The position numbers were made by a program, and so were the translations under genes. DNA of 64,000 nucleotides from Acidobacteriota bacterium (GTDB lineage: Bacteria; Acidobacteriota; Thermoanaerobaculia; Multivoradales; J023): positions 62,001-126,000 of the forward strand of contig JAJCXO010000176.1 of the NCBI GenBank assembly GCA_029263395.1, given 5' to 3'. A model generated the notes under the pieces. The model had not been told where the DNA came from and made no database searches. It worked only from the letters and a program-made list of their open reading frames with translations. Positions 36,569-46,692 of the stretch are shown here, in pieces. Positions within the stretch are counted from its first letter, which is position 1; the number at the start of each line of letters is the position of its first letter.

Positions 36569-38479
36569 ATGGTCAACGCGAGGACAACCCAGCTGTTAGT
36601 GCTGGTCATGATGCTCTGGAGCACTCCGCTCTGGGCCCCCACCGCCAACATCTATTGGCCTGCGATCGAGGTGGAGGCGCGCCTCGATGCCGATGGTCGA
36701 TTACATGTCAGTGAGCGTTGGACGGTGGTCTTTCACGGCAAGTGGAATGGCGGCGAACGTTTCTTCGATTTACGACTCGGCCAGACGGTCGAGCTGGAGG
36801 GCTTGCACCGGATCGATCCGCTGAACGGCCAAGCAGTGACGCTTTTCGCCGGCAGCATCGACGGCGTTGATCAGTACAACTGGACCGATCGTCATCGGTT
36901 GCGCTGGCGTAGTCGGTTGGCGACCGATCCGCCATTCGACAACGAGACGTTCCACTATGTTCTCGACTATACCCTGAGCGGCATCCTGCGCGAGATCGAC
37001 GGCAGCTATCGCCTGGATCATGAGTTTCTTTTCACCGAGCGTGTGGGACGTATTGATCGTTTCACGTTGGATCTCGAGCTCGACCCATCGTGGCGAGCCC
37101 AGCCAGCGTTACCCGAGCGAATCGAGAAGGTCGAACTGTTGCCCAGCGATAGGGTGCGTTTGACCGCCGACTTAACCTACCTGCCGAATGGACGCCCAGC
37201 AAGCGTTCCAACTCACACTCCCATCGGTTTTCGCGTCGCCGCGTTTGCCGCCGCGCTGGCTCTCATGGCCTGGCTGGTTGTTGGGTTTCGTCGGCACGAG
37301 GCTGCGCGGGGGCGATTCGATGCCGTCGAGGTGCCTGATCCCCTCGATCACCGCCTTGCCCGCCGGTGGCTGGAAGAGAAACTCCTGAGGTTACGTCCTG
37401 AAGAAGTCGGGGCGTTGTGGGACCGCAAGGTTGGACCGCCGGAAGTTGCCGCTACCGTGGCGCGGTTGGTGTCCGAAGGCAAACTCGCGAGCCACGTCGA
37501 CCAACGGAGTGGCCGGCGCAAGCTGCGCATCTTGACCCTCGAGCTGCTGGTGGATCGAGCCGAATTCGATGGCTACGAACGGTTGCTGATCGACAAGCTG
37601 TTTTTTGAGGGTCGGACAAGGACCGATACCGAAGCCGTGCGCAAGCACTATCAGGTCAAGGGATTTGATCCCGCCGCCTTGATTCGTCCGTTGCTGGAGG
37701 CCCGCTTGGAAGGTTTGCGCGGACCCAAACCGAAAGCTCCCAGGCCCGTCTTGACCTGGTTGTTGTGGTCGGTGGTCCTGGTGGCGCTGTGCTTGGAAGG
37801 GGTGATGTGGGGCGAGCGGGTGCTGGTGGTAATGGCTATTCTGTTCCTGGTCGGGGTGTTGCCGATCGTCGTCGGCTCCTGTTTCGTGGTGCCTTATCAA
37901 CGCTGGACCCGCTCGCTCGGCCGAGCTACGCTGGGCTTTCTCGCTCCAGCGTTGACGCTGGCGGCGGTGAGTTGGGGAGCCGCACTGCAGATTCGTGAGG
38001 TCCCTGATTTGATGCCGGGAGTTTTTGGCGTGACGGCGTTGGCAGCCTTGCCGGTGGCGCTGCTGAGTTTGTGGCTGCACTGGGCGCGCACAGTCGAGTC
38101 GCGCCGCGGTGTTCGGCTGCAGCATGAGTTCGCTGCTATTCGTCGGTTGTTAGTCGACGAACTGAAACGTCCGCAACCCGATCTCGAGGACGCTTGGTTT
38201 CCTTACCTCTTGGCCCTCGGGCTTGACAGAGCGGTCGACAAGTGGTTTGCCAGCCACGGCGCCGCCACCTCAGGCTTCGATTCGGTGGGCCTCAACGGTT
38301 CGGCTAGCGCCTCGCCGCGGTGGACCGGTGGCGGTGGCACCTTCGGTGGTGCAGGTGCGTCAGCGAGTTGGGGAGCAGCGGCCGCCAGTTTAGCGTCGGG
38401 AGTCGCCAGCCCGAATGCCAGTGGCACCGGTAGCTCGTCGAGAAGTTTTTCGGGCGGTGGTGGTGGTGGCGGGTGGTAA
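36569..38479 (+). CDS. DUF2207 membrane protein
   Basis: A 636-residue protein. The ATG at 36569 starts a good signal peptide (MVNARTTQLLVLVMMLWSTPLWA), unlike the upstream in-frame ATG. The N-terminal 180 residues are the DUF2207 extracytoplasmic beta domain (IEVEARLDADGRLHVSERWTVVF). Membrane segments occur near residues 205, 395, 420 and 485, with cytosolic parts between. The tail is Ser/Gly-rich and ends in a run of Gly and Trp (SFSGGGGGGGW), the usual end of DUF2207 and TPM-domain proteins. The function of the family is unknown. Confidence 0.88.
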   Translation: MVNARTTQLLVLVMMLWSTPLWAPTANIYWPAIEVEARLDADGRLHVSERWTVVFHGKWNGGERFFDLRLGQTVELEGLHRIDPLNGQAVTLFAGSIDGVDQYNWTDRHRLRWRSRLATDPPFDNETFHYVLDYTLSGILREIDGSYRLDHEFLFTERVGRIDRFTLDLELDPSWRAQPALPERIEKVELLPSDRVRLTADLTYLPNGRPASVPTHTPIGFRVAAFAAALALMAWLVVGFRRHEAARGRFDAVEVPDPLDHRLARRWLEEKLLRLRPEEVGALWDRKVGPPEVAATVARLVSEGKLASHVDQRSGRRKLRILTLELLVDRAEFDGYERLLIDKLFFEGRTRTDTEAVRKHYQVKGFDPAALIRPLLEARLEGLRGPKPKAPRPVLTWLLWSVVLVALCLEGVMWGERVLVVMAILFLVGVLPIVVGSCFVVPYQRWTRSLGRATLGFLAPALTLAAVSWGAALQIREVPDLMPGVFGVTALAALPVALLSLWLHWARTVESRRGVRLQHEFAAIRRLLVDELKRPQPDLEDAWFPYLLALGLDRAVDKWFASHGAATSGFDSVGLNGSASASPRWTGGGGTFGGAGASASWGAAAASLASGVASPNASGTGSSSRSFSGGGGGGGW

Positions 38480-38480
38480 G

Positions 38481-38502
38481 GGGGCGCACGAGCGTGCGCC
38501 CC
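38481..38502. terminator. Bidirectional terminator / palindrome copy 2
   Basis: Perfect 10-bp arms, GGGGCGCACG and CGTGCGCCCC, around AG, two bases behind the DUF2207 stop and facing the SEC-C gene. Its position between convergent genes suggests shared termination, although no U-tract is present. Same core as at 15242 and 59835. Confidence 0.6.
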
Positions 38503-38524
38503 GATAAGTGTGACGAGAACTGAG

Positions 38525-38788
38525 TCAGCGAAGAAAGAGGCGTTTGTGCCAGGGAACGCCTTCAGCCTTCAGCTGCTGGCGTTTTTCTTTGAGCAGCTTA
38601 CGGTCCTCTTCCTGCGCTAGCTTGTCGAGAAACTCCGCGCCCTGGGAGAGGTGACAGTCTTTGTACTTCTTGCCGCTGCCACACGGGCAGCGCTCGTTAC
38701 GCCCGATCCGGGCGACATGACGAGGTGCGGTCACAACAGACTTTCGGGTCTTCAGCTTGGATGAGATCTGACGGGTGTTCTTGGCCAT
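38525..38788 (-). CDS. SEC-C motif protein
   Basis: An 87-residue protein. The ATG at 38788 has GGAAAG upstream; a TTG 12 nt earlier is less likely. Residues about 26-46 are a SEC-C motif, [20 protein letters not shown], the zinc-binding tail first seen in SecA. The basic N-terminus and a charged C-terminal helix ([20 protein letters not shown]) surround it. Small stand-alone SEC-C proteins are common; a link to ribosomes or secretion is suggested for some. Function here unknown. Confidence 0.85.
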   Translation of the reverse strand: MAKNTRQISSKLKTRKSVVTAPRHVARIGRNERCPCGSGKKYKDCHLSQGAEFLDKLAQEEDRKLLKEKRQQLKAEGVPWHKRLFLR

Positions 38789-39381
38789 GGTACTTTCCAA
38801 AAAGTGTCGTTAGCGCGCTGCGGTTGAACAGGACTTGAACTGTGGGTTTCTGAGCCGGCGGTGGTGGCGTGAGACAAGGTTTCTCACAAGACCTGACGAC
38901 GCAAGACCTGATCTTGGAGACTTGGCAACGTCGGCTTGCGGTGTCACGTCTCGCGAGCCGGCGGATAGCGGAGGATTGTTGTTGGAAGACTGGGAGGCAA
39001 CGAGGCTCTAAATCTTGGAGGCTTTGGGATTTTGTCACAACCGGAACGCCAGAGGCCAGATATTCGGCTCTCATTTGAGGGCCGCGAAGATCTTGTGACC
39101 GAGCTTGCCGCAGCAGATATGCCAGTGTTATTTGAGGGGGAGGTGTAACATCTTCAGGGCCAAGAAAAACGGAATGAGCCGAAGGGAACCGTCCAAACAG
39201 ACATTTGTCGCAGGTCGGGCATTCGAGCTCCATGGGTAGGCAAATAGCTGAAGAAGATGTGCGGGGAGCATAGCGCCTCTGGTATCCTACCAAGCCCGGA
39301 TTCATCCAGCTGACCTCTCCTGTTTTGCGCGCCTGCCCCACGACGCCGGTCCACCTTGACGAGTTATCGACGGAGAACGCA
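38789..39381. other. Gene-free stretch upstream of the giant repeat protein
   Basis: About 590 bases. A minus-strand reading frame crosses it (248 codons, with CPTCDKC) but has no ribosome site and unlikely composition, so I do not call a gene. It holds a 15-bp direct repeat (CAAGACCTGA at 38887 and again at 38902) and must carry the promoter and leader of the giant surface-protein gene, whose ribosome site is GGAG at 39372. Confidence 0.5.
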
Positions 39382-42300
39382 ATGCCCAAAATCACCACGA
39401 TGCCGCGACAGACCACGATGCCGCGACGGTCGATTCTGCTCACTCTGTTGTCTCTATCGCTCGTCGCAACGGCGGCACAAGCTCAGCCAACGATCTCCAA
39501 GATCTTCAACTCCAACACTATCGGCCCGGGCAGTGTCAGCACGGCCATCTTCACGATCGACAACACCGGCGGCGGCGGCCCGGTGAGCGACTTGGCGTTC
39601 ACTGACGTCCTGCCGACGGTGCCGGGGGACGTCGACATCGCGACCCCGCCCAACGCCTCGACCACCTGCAACATCGCCCCGGGTGGTGCCGGCGTCACGG
39701 CACCGGCTGGTGGCGGCACCATCTCCTTCAGCGACGGGCAGATCGGAGCCGGAGCTTCCTGCACCATCAGCGTTGACGTCACCGCCAGCACTCCTGGTGT
39801 GCACACCAACCCGGCGATCACCTTGACGTCGAGCGCCGGCAGCAGCATGAGTCTGCCGATCGACCTTACAGTCGTCACCACCTTGCCTGGTTTCTCGAAA
39901 AGTTTTGCGCCGAGCTCGGTCCCCTTGGGAGACAAGAGCACTCTGACGTTCACCATCGACAATACCGCTAACGCCTCGCGGGTAGGCAGCCTAGACTTCA
40001 CAGACAACTTGCCTGCTGGGATGGTGGTCGCCGATCCCGCCAACGCGTCTACCGATTGCATCAGCGCCAGCGCCCCGAACACTACCGTGACCGCTGTCCC
40101 TGGGACCAGCGTCATTATCCTCGACGCCAACGGCAACACGATCTTCGCGGGCTTCGAAGTGTTACCAGCTGGGGGGACTTGTACCGTTACGGTTGACGTC
40201 GTCTCCACAGGTGTCGGCATGCTCGACAACGTGACGAACGATCTCCTGGCTGACTTCACATCCAGCGGTAAGGCGAGCGATATTCTCGAGGTGACCCGCA
40301 CCGATCTGGCGATCCAAAAGGCCTTCACCGACGACCCGGTACCGCCAGGCAGCGCCGTCACGCTCGACTTCACGATCAACAACTTCGACCGCAACTTCTC
40401 GGCCACCAGCGTCGCCTTCACCGACGACCTCACAACCGTCCTCGCAGGTCTGACCTTCAGCAGCCTGCTGTCGAACGACTGCGGTGGATCCGTCTCAGGG
40501 GTTGGCGGCACCACGATCGGCTTGACCGGCGGCACCGTGGCAGCGGAGGGCTCCTGCTCGATCAGCGTCAGCCTGTCGGTGCCGGCCGGCGCCACCCCCG
40601 GCAGCTACCCGAATACCACGAGTACGGTCACCGCCACCGTCAACGGCTCGCCGGTGGTTGGCAACATGGCGTCGGCTGACCTCTTCGTTGAGCCTGTGCC
40701 GCAGTTGACCAAAACCTTCGTCGGTAGCCCGATCGAACCCGGCGACACCATTCAGCTCGACTTCACGGTCACCAACTCCAGTGCAACCTCGAGCGCCACC
40801 GACATTACCTTTTCCGACGCGTTCGCCGCGGTGATCCACACTGCGTCGGTGACCCCTGGCAACGGCTGTTGTGGCGCCGGATCGATCTGTTCGTTCACGC
40901 CGATCTTCATCCCGCCGCCGCCAAGTAGCGTCGTTCCAGCCACATTGACGATTTCGGACGGGGTCCTGGCGCCGGCGGGAATGGCCGGGGACTCGTGCAA
41001 CTTCTCGATCACCCTCGACGTTTTACCCGACACGCCGCCGGGGGTCTATCCCAACACCACCAGCGAAATCACCGCCACGGTCGACGGCGCCACCCGTTTG
41101 GGCGACCCCGCCAGTGATAGCTTCACGGTCATCTCTGCGCCGAGGCTGGACAAGATTTTCACCGATCCGGTGCCGCCTGGTGGTGCGACCACGCTCGATT
41201 TCACCCTCACCTACCCACAGGATGCGTCCGGCGACGCCACCGGCATCACCTTCACTGACGACTTGGCCGCCCTGGCTCCGGCCCTCGCTGGGCTGATCGC
41301 GACCGGCCTGCCGATCACCGAAGCCTGCGATCCGGATGGCCCTGGCGGCAATCCCGGCACCGGCACGCTCAGCGGCTCAGTTGGGGACACTTTGCTGACC
41401 TTCCTGGGCGGGACCTTGTCGCCAGGGGAGAGCTGCACGATCAGCGTCCCCATCTCGGTTCCGATGGCGGCAGCTCCCGGTAACTACACCAACACCAGCA
41501 GTGGTGTCGGCGCCATGGTAGGGGGAGTGCCAGTAACCTCGGCGGCGGCTAGCGACGTCCTCAACGTGTCCGGTCTGATGTTCAGCAAGGAATTTCTCGG
41601 CGACCCGGTGATCGCCGGCGACTTTGTGACCCTGCGCTTCACGATCGACAACATCCACCCGACCGACGACGCAACCATCACCTTCTTCAACGACAGTCTT
41701 AGCACCACACTCAGCGGCCTCGCGGCTGTCGGTGGCCCTTCAGTGAACACCTGCGGAGGAGTGCTTAGCGGAACGACCTCTCTGACTTATGTCGGCGGCG
41801 GTGTGCTGGCGGGGGCTTCGTGCACGATCGAGGTTGACCTTCTGGTACCTGGCGGTGCCGCCGACGGTGTCTACAGCAACCTGACCAGCTTCCTGTCGGC
41901 TACTCAGAGCGGTGGGGCTGTGGTTGTCGATCCTGCGGCTGATAACTTGACGGTCACCTCCACCTTGTTGCAGCTGACCAAGGAGTTCACTGACGACCCG
42001 GTCGCTCCGGGCGACACGGTCAACATGCGTTTGATCCTGACCAATATCGATGCCACCAACGCGGCTTCGGCGATCGCTTTCGTCGACGACCTTGGTGCTA
42101 GCCTCACCGGCGCCAATATCTCGTCGATCGTAGAGACCTGCGGCGGCACGATCAGTGGCATGGGGACCGATACCTTGACGGTCAGTGGTGTGGCTTTGGC
42201 GGCCGGAGCTTTCTGCCAGGTCGATGTTGGCGTCGATGTGCCCGGTGCAACTGCTGCTGGGATTTACTCCAACACTACCACCAGCGTGACCGGCACTATC

Positions 42301-45300
42301 GGTGGCTTTGCGGTCACCGGCACCCCGGCGACCGGTAGTTTGGACGTGATCCAGTTGCTTGGGTTCAGCAAGTCGTTCGACGGTCCGACGACCGCCACCG
42401 GAATGGCGACCCTCACGTTCACTCTCACCAACCCGGGCACGGACACCGCCAGTGATCTCTTCTTTTCAGACGATCTCAACGCGGTGATCCCCGGGCTGAT
42501 CGCGATTGGCCTGCCGGCGCTGCCGTGCGGTGCCGGATCCTCGATCACCGGCATCTCGTTTCTGTCATTCACCGGCGGGACCCTACCGCCAGCGGGCGGC
42601 ATGTGCTCGTTCGACGTCGACGTGTTGGTGCCGGCATCGGCGACTGCCGGTGTCTTCCCGAACACCACCAGCGACCTGTTCCGTTCAGGTCTGACAGTTG
42701 CGGAACCGGCCATTGCTGATCTCACCATCGAGCCGCCGCCGGCTTTCTCCAAGGCGTTCGCGCCGGCCTTCATCGGCTTTGGCCAGACCAGCACCTTGAC
42801 CTTCACCCTCGACAACAGCGGTAGCTCGCTGGCTGCGACCAGCCTGGCGTTCACCGATACGTTGCCGGCTGGCGTTGCAGTGGCAACACCTGCGGTCACT
42901 TCCAACACCTGCGGTGGCACGTTGACAGCCACCGCTGGCAGCGGAGTGATCAGCCTCACGGGCGGCAGTGTCGGCGCTACAGCGGCATGCACGATCGATG
43001 TTGATGTCGTCGGCTCTGCCGTCGGCGCTTTGGTCAACACGACGGGTGACCTGACCTCGTCGTCGGGCAACAGCGGCACCGCCACGGACACGTTGACGGT
43101 CAACCCGCAGCCCGGTTTCGCCAAGGTGTTTTCGCCGGATCCGATCCTGGTCGGCGGCACCAGCACCTTGACCTTCACCGTCGACAACACGGCCAGCACC
43201 GTAGCGGCCAGCTTGCTCGCCTACACCGATACGTTGCCGGCGGCGATCACTCTCGCCACCCCGGTCAACAGCGTTAATGGCTGCGGCGGCACCCTGACCG
43301 CGGTTGACGGCGGCACCTCCGTCACGCTCAGCGGTGGTACCGCTGCTTTAGGCTCGATGTGTACGATCAGCGTCGACGTCACCAGCTCTACGACCGGCAC
43401 TCACACCAACACCAGCAGCAACCTGACCTCGTCGCTGGGCACCAGCGGTACCGCCAGCGACACCCTGACGGTGAATCCACCGCCAACCTTCGCCAAGGTG
43501 TTCTCGCCGGATCCGATCATCTTCGGTGCCACCAGCACCCTGACCTTCACGATCGACAACACCGCAAGCACGGTGGCGGCGACGGCGTTGGCGTTCACCG
43601 ACAACCTGCCGGCAGCGATTGTTGTCACTACGCCGGCCAACAACGCCAATGCTTGTGGCGGCACTCTGACCGCAGCTGCTGGCACCAGCGTTGTGACCTT
43701 GAGCGGCGGCACGGTGGCAGCGTCTGCGAGTTGCACCATCACCGTTGATGTCACCAGTTCGACGGCCGGTACCCACACCAACCTGACCGACGACCTGACG
43801 TCGTCGTTGGGCAACAGCGGCACCGCCACCGACTCCTTGACGGTCAACCCACCGCCAACGTTTGCCAAGAGCTTCGCGCCCGATCCGATCGCGGCTGGCG
43901 GCACGAGCACGCTGACCTTCACCATCGACAACTCGGCGAGTACCGTCGACGCGACGACGTTGGCGTTCACCGACAACCTGCCGGCGGGGCTGACAATCGC
44001 TTCGCCAGCCAATACCGCCAACACCTGCGGCGGCACGGTGACGGCAGCGTCGGGGACCGGCGTCGTCAGCCTCAGTGGCGGTTTGGTCACCACCGGCGCG
44101 AGCTGTGTCCTCAGTGTCGATGTCACCGGCTCAACCGCGGGCGACTTTGTCAACCTGACCGGCGATTTGACCTCTTCCCTGGGCAACAGCGGCACCGCGA
44201 CCGACACACTGAGGGTCAACATGGCGCCGACCTTCACCAAGGCGTTTGCGCCGAACCCGATCTTGGTAGGCGGCACCAGCACGTTGACCTTCACCATCGA
44301 CAACAGCACCAGCACGGCTGCCGCGACGAGTCTCGACTTCTCCGACACCATGCCTACGGAGATTGGGGTCGCCACGCCGTCGAATGCAACCACTACCTGT
44401 ACCGGTGGCACCTTGACCGCCGCCTCGGGAACCAGCGACATCACCTACACCGGTGGCACCGTGAGTGCGATGGCGAGTTGTACGGTCACGGTTGACGTCA
44501 CAAGTACGACAGCCGGCTCGCACGTCAACCTGACCGGTGACCTGACGTCGTCCCTGGGCACCAGCGGGACGGCCACCGACACTTTGACGGTGAATCCACC
44601 TCCAACCTTCGCCAAGGTGTTCTCGCCGAATCCGATTTTGGTTGGCGCCGTCACGACGTTGACTTTCACGATCGACAACAGCACCAGCACGGTGGACGCA
44701 ACCAGTGTCGACTTCACCGACAATCTGCCGGCAGCGGTGGTGGTTGCGACGCCGGCGAATACCACCAACACGTGTACCGGTGGCACCCTGACTGCTGCTT
44801 CGGCCACCAGCGTAGTTAGCTACACTGGCGGCACCGTGAGTGCACTGTCGAGTTGCACGATCACTGTCGACGTCACCAGTTCGACGCCAGGCTCACACGT
44901 CAATCTGACGGGTGATCTGACGTCGTCGTTGGGTAATAGCGGCACCGCTGCCGACACCTTGGTGGTGAACTCTGCACCTGGCTTCACCAAGGTGTTTGCC
45001 CCCAACCCGAGTCTGGTGGGCACAGCGAGTACGTTGACCTTCACGATCGACAACACTGCCAACACGGTGGATGCGGCCAGCCTCGACTTTACGGACAACC
45101 TGCCAGCCGGGCTGGTGGTGTTCACCCCGTCGAGTGCTGCGACGACCTGCACCGGTGGCACCTTGACCGCCGCAGCCGGCAGTAGCGTGATCACCTACAC
45201 CGGTGGCACGGCGCCCGCAATGTCAACGTGTACGATCACCGTTGACGTCACGTCGGCCATGGTGGGCTCTTACGTCAACCTGACCGGCGACCTGACCTCG

Positions 45301-46629
45301 TCCTTGGGCAACAGTGGCACCGCCACCGACACCCTGGTCGTCAACATGGCGCCGTCGTTCATGAAGGTGTTCGCCCCCAACCCGATCGGTGCCGGTGGGG
45401 TCACGACGTTGACCTTCACCATCGACAACAGCACCAGCACCCTCGACGCGACGGCAGTCGATTTCACTGACACCTTCCCGGCCGGGTTGGTGGTTGCCAC
45501 ACCTTCGGGTGCGGCCACTACCTGCATCGGCGGGACGTTGACCGCAAGCGCCGGCAGCGGCAGCGTCACCTACACCGGTGGCACCGTGACTGCGATGACG
45601 ATGTGCACGATCAGCGTCGACGTCACGGCTGCGGCAGCAGGCGATTTCGTCAACACAACGGGTGACCTGACGTCGTCCCTGGGTAATAGTGGATCCGCAA
45701 CGGACACCCTCAATGTGCTCAACGGCGAGCTCGGTATGACCAAGATGTTTGTCGCTGGGCCGATCTTGCCGGGGGGCATGGTAGATCTCGAGTACACCGT
45801 CTCGAATATGTCGTCGATGTTCACCGCCACCGGGATCACCTTCATGGATGATTTCGATAGCGCTTTGCCTGGCCTGGCAGCAGCCGGACTACCGCCGATC
45901 ACTCCGGATGGTGGCGATCCCTGCGGTGCGGGTTCAACCGTGACGGGGTCCTCGGTACTCACCCTGGCAGGCGGCACGCTGGCGCCGAGTAGCAGCTGTA
46001 CGTTCACTGTGACGTTGATCGTCCCGGCGACCGCGGCGGATGGGATGTACACCAGCACCTCGGGCCCGGTTAGCGCCGATATCTCTGGGGTGAGCGTCAC
46101 CGGTCCGGCGGCGACGTCGGACTTCAGCGTCGCTTTTCTCGAGTTTTCGAAGGTTTTCTTCGGCGAGGCGACACCGGGGAGCCTGATTGGTCTCGAGTTC
46201 ACGATCAACAACCCAGACCCGGTCAACCCGGTCACCGACATCTTCTTCACCGATGATCTTGATGCCGTTCTGCCCGGTCTGGAAGCGGTCGACCTACCGC
46301 TCTTCGATGTCTGTGGTGTCGGATCCGATCTGTCCGGAACCTCGGTCATCACCCTCATGGGTGGCAATCTCGGGCCGTCCGGTAGCTGCACCTTCGTCGC
46401 GACGGTGCAGATCCCGACGACGGCAGCAGACGGTACCTTCACCAACATCACCAGCATCCTCGAGGCCGCTGTCGGCGGGGCGCCGGTGGCGGGTGATCCG
46501 GCTGGTGCCGCGATGGCTGACATCACGATCTCGAACGCCCTCGAGATCCCGACCCTCGGCCAATGGGGTTTGATGTTGTTGATCGGGATGTTGGCGGTGG
46601 CGGCGGTCCGTCGCTTGCAGGTCGGCTGA
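39382..46629 (+). CDS. Giant IPTL-CTERM surface protein with 18 Ig-like repeats
   Basis: A 2415-residue protein. The ATG at 39382 has GGAG 6 nt upstream and opens a signal peptide (RRSILLTLLSLSLVATAAQAQ). The body is a run of 18 repeats of about 120-135 residues, each opening with a motif like FSKxFxPxPI and G-x-STLTFTIDN, then FTDNLPA, GGTLTAA, GGTVAAxSxCTITVDV and TNLTxDLTSS, which resemble DUF11/DUF7933-type bacterial Ig-like domains. Repeats 9-16 are closest to each other; 3-8 and 17-18 are a second subtype with longer loops. The C-terminus IPTLGQWGLMLLIGMLAVAAVRRL is an IPTL-CTERM sorting signal, so the protein is processed by an exosortase-type system and presented outside. No exosortase gene is in the window. 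The tandem array follows directly. Confidence 0.9.
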   Translation: MPKITTMPRQTTMPRRSILLTLLSLSLVATAAQAQPTISKIFNSNTIGPGSVSTAIFTIDNTGGGGPVSDLAFTDVLPTVPGDVDIATPPNASTTCNIAPGGAGVTAPAGGGTISFSDGQIGAGASCTISVDVTASTPGVHTNPAITLTSSAGSSMSLPIDLTVVTTLPGFSKSFAPSSVPLGDKSTLTFTIDNTANASRVGSLDFTDNLPAGMVVADPANASTDCISASAPNTTVTAVPGTSVIILDANGNTIFAGFEVLPAGGTCTVTVDVVSTGVGMLDNVTNDLLADFTSSGKASDILEVTRTDLAIQKAFTDDPVPPGSAVTLDFTINNFDRNFSATSVAFTDDLTTVLAGLTFSSLLSNDCGGSVSGVGGTTIGLTGGTVAAEGSCSISVSLSVPAGATPGSYPNTTSTVTATVNGSPVVGNMASADLFVEPVPQLTKTFVGSPIEPGDTIQLDFTVTNSSATSSATDITFSDAFAAVIHTASVTPGNGCCGAGSICSFTPIFIPPPPSSVVPATLTISDGVLAPAGMAGDSCNFSITLDVLPDTPPGVYPNTTSEITATVDGATRLGDPASDSFTVISAPRLDKIFTDPVPPGGATTLDFTLTYPQDASGDATGITFTDDLAALAPALAGLIATGLPITEACDPDGPGGNPGTGTLSGSVGDTLLTFLGGTLSPGESCTISVPISVPMAAAPGNYTNTSSGVGAMVGGVPVTSAAASDVLNVSGLMFSKEFLGDPVIAGDFVTLRFTIDNIHPTDDATITFFNDSLSTTLSGLAAVGGPSVNTCGGVLSGTTSLTYVGGGVLAGASCTIEVDLLVPGGAADGVYSNLTSFLSATQSGGAVVVDPAADNLTVTSTLLQLTKEFTDDPVAPGDTVNMRLILTNIDATNAASAIAFVDDLGASLTGANISSIVETCGGTISGMGTDTLTVSGVALAAGAFCQVDVGVDVPGATAAGIYSNTTTSVTGTIGGFAVTGTPATGSLDVIQLLGFSKSFDGPTTATGMATLTFTLTNPGTDTASDLFFSDDLNAVIPGLIAIGLPALPCGAGSSITGISFLSFTGGTLPPAGGMCSFDVDVLVPASATAGVFPNTTSDLFRSGLTVAEPAIADLTIEPPPAFSKAFAPAFIGFGQTSTLTFTLDNSGSSLAATSLAFTDTLPAGVAVATPAVTSNTCGGTLTATAGSGVISLTGGSVGATAACTIDVDVVGSAVGALVNTTGDLTSSSGNSGTATDTLTVNPQPGFAKVFSPDPILVGGTSTLTFTVDNTASTVAASLLAYTDTLPAAITLATPVNSVNGCGGTLTAVDGGTSVTLSGGTAALGSMCTISVDVTSSTTGTHTNTSSNLTSSLGTSGTASDTLTVNPPPTFAKVFSPDPIIFGATSTLTFTIDNTASTVAATALAFTDNLPAAIVVTTPANNANACGGTLTAAAGTSVVTLSGGTVAASASCTITVDVTSSTAGTHTNLTDDLTSSLGNSGTATDSLTVNPPPTFAKSFAPDPIAAGGTSTLTFTIDNSASTVDATTLAFTDNLPAGLTIASPANTANTCGGTVTAASGTGVVSLSGGLVTTGASCVLSVDVTGSTAGDFVNLTGDLTSSLGNSGTATDTLRVNMAPTFTKAFAPNPILVGGTSTLTFTIDNSTSTAAATSLDFSDTMPTEIGVATPSNATTTCTGGTLTAASGTSDITYTGGTVSAMASCTVTVDVTSTTAGSHVNLTGDLTSSLGTSGTATDTLTVNPPPTFAKVFSPNPILVGAVTTLTFTIDNSTSTVDATSVDFTDNLPAAVVVATPANTTNTCTGGTLTAASATSVVSYTGGTVSALSSCTITVDVTSSTPGSHVNLTGDLTSSLGNSGTAADTLVVNSAPGFTKVFAPNPSLVGTASTLTFTIDNTANTVDAASLDFTDNLPAGLVVFTPSSAATTCTGGTLTAAAGSSVITYTGGTAPAMSTCTITVDVTSAMVGSYVNLTGDLTSSLGNSGTATDTLVVNMAPSFMKVFAPNPIGAGGVTTLTFTIDNSTSTLDATAVDFTDTFPAGLVVATPSGAATTCIGGTLTASAGSGSVTYTGGTVTAMTMCTISVDVTAAAAGDFVNTTGDLTSSLGNSGSATDTLNVLNGELGMTKMFVAGPILPGGMVDLEYTVSNMSSMFTATGITFMDDFDSALPGLAAAGLPPITPDGGDPCGAGSTVTGSSVLTLAGGTLAPSSSCTFTVTLIVPATAADGMYTSTSGPVSADISGVSVTGPAATSDFSVAFLEFSKVFFGEATPGSLIGLEFTINNPDPVNPVTDIFFTDDLDAVLPGLEAVDLPLFDVCGVGSDLSGTSVITLMGGNLGPSGSCTFVATVQIPTTAADGTFTNITSILEAAVGGAPVAGDPAGAAMADITISNALEIPTLGQWGLMLLIGMLAVAAVRRLQVG

Positions 46630-46644
46630 GCCAGTTCACTCTTC

Positions 46645-46692
46645 GATGGTGAGGATGCCCCTCGAGGTTTTGAGGGGTGCTTCCTCACCGTC
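46645..46692 (+). terminator. Strong hairpin after the giant gene
   Basis: An 11-bp outer stem (GATGGTGAGGA against TCCTCACCGTC, one G-U pair), a small bulge, and a 6-bp inner stem (CCCCTC/GAGGGG) start 16 nt behind the stop codon. There is no U-tract. The outer stem consists of two array cores in opposite orientation. Confidence 0.55.

Noticed and set aside
38697-39443. 248-codon minus-strand frame with CPTCDKC
   Set aside because: Overlaps the SEC-C gene and the start of the giant gene, lacks a ribosome site and recognisable domain.
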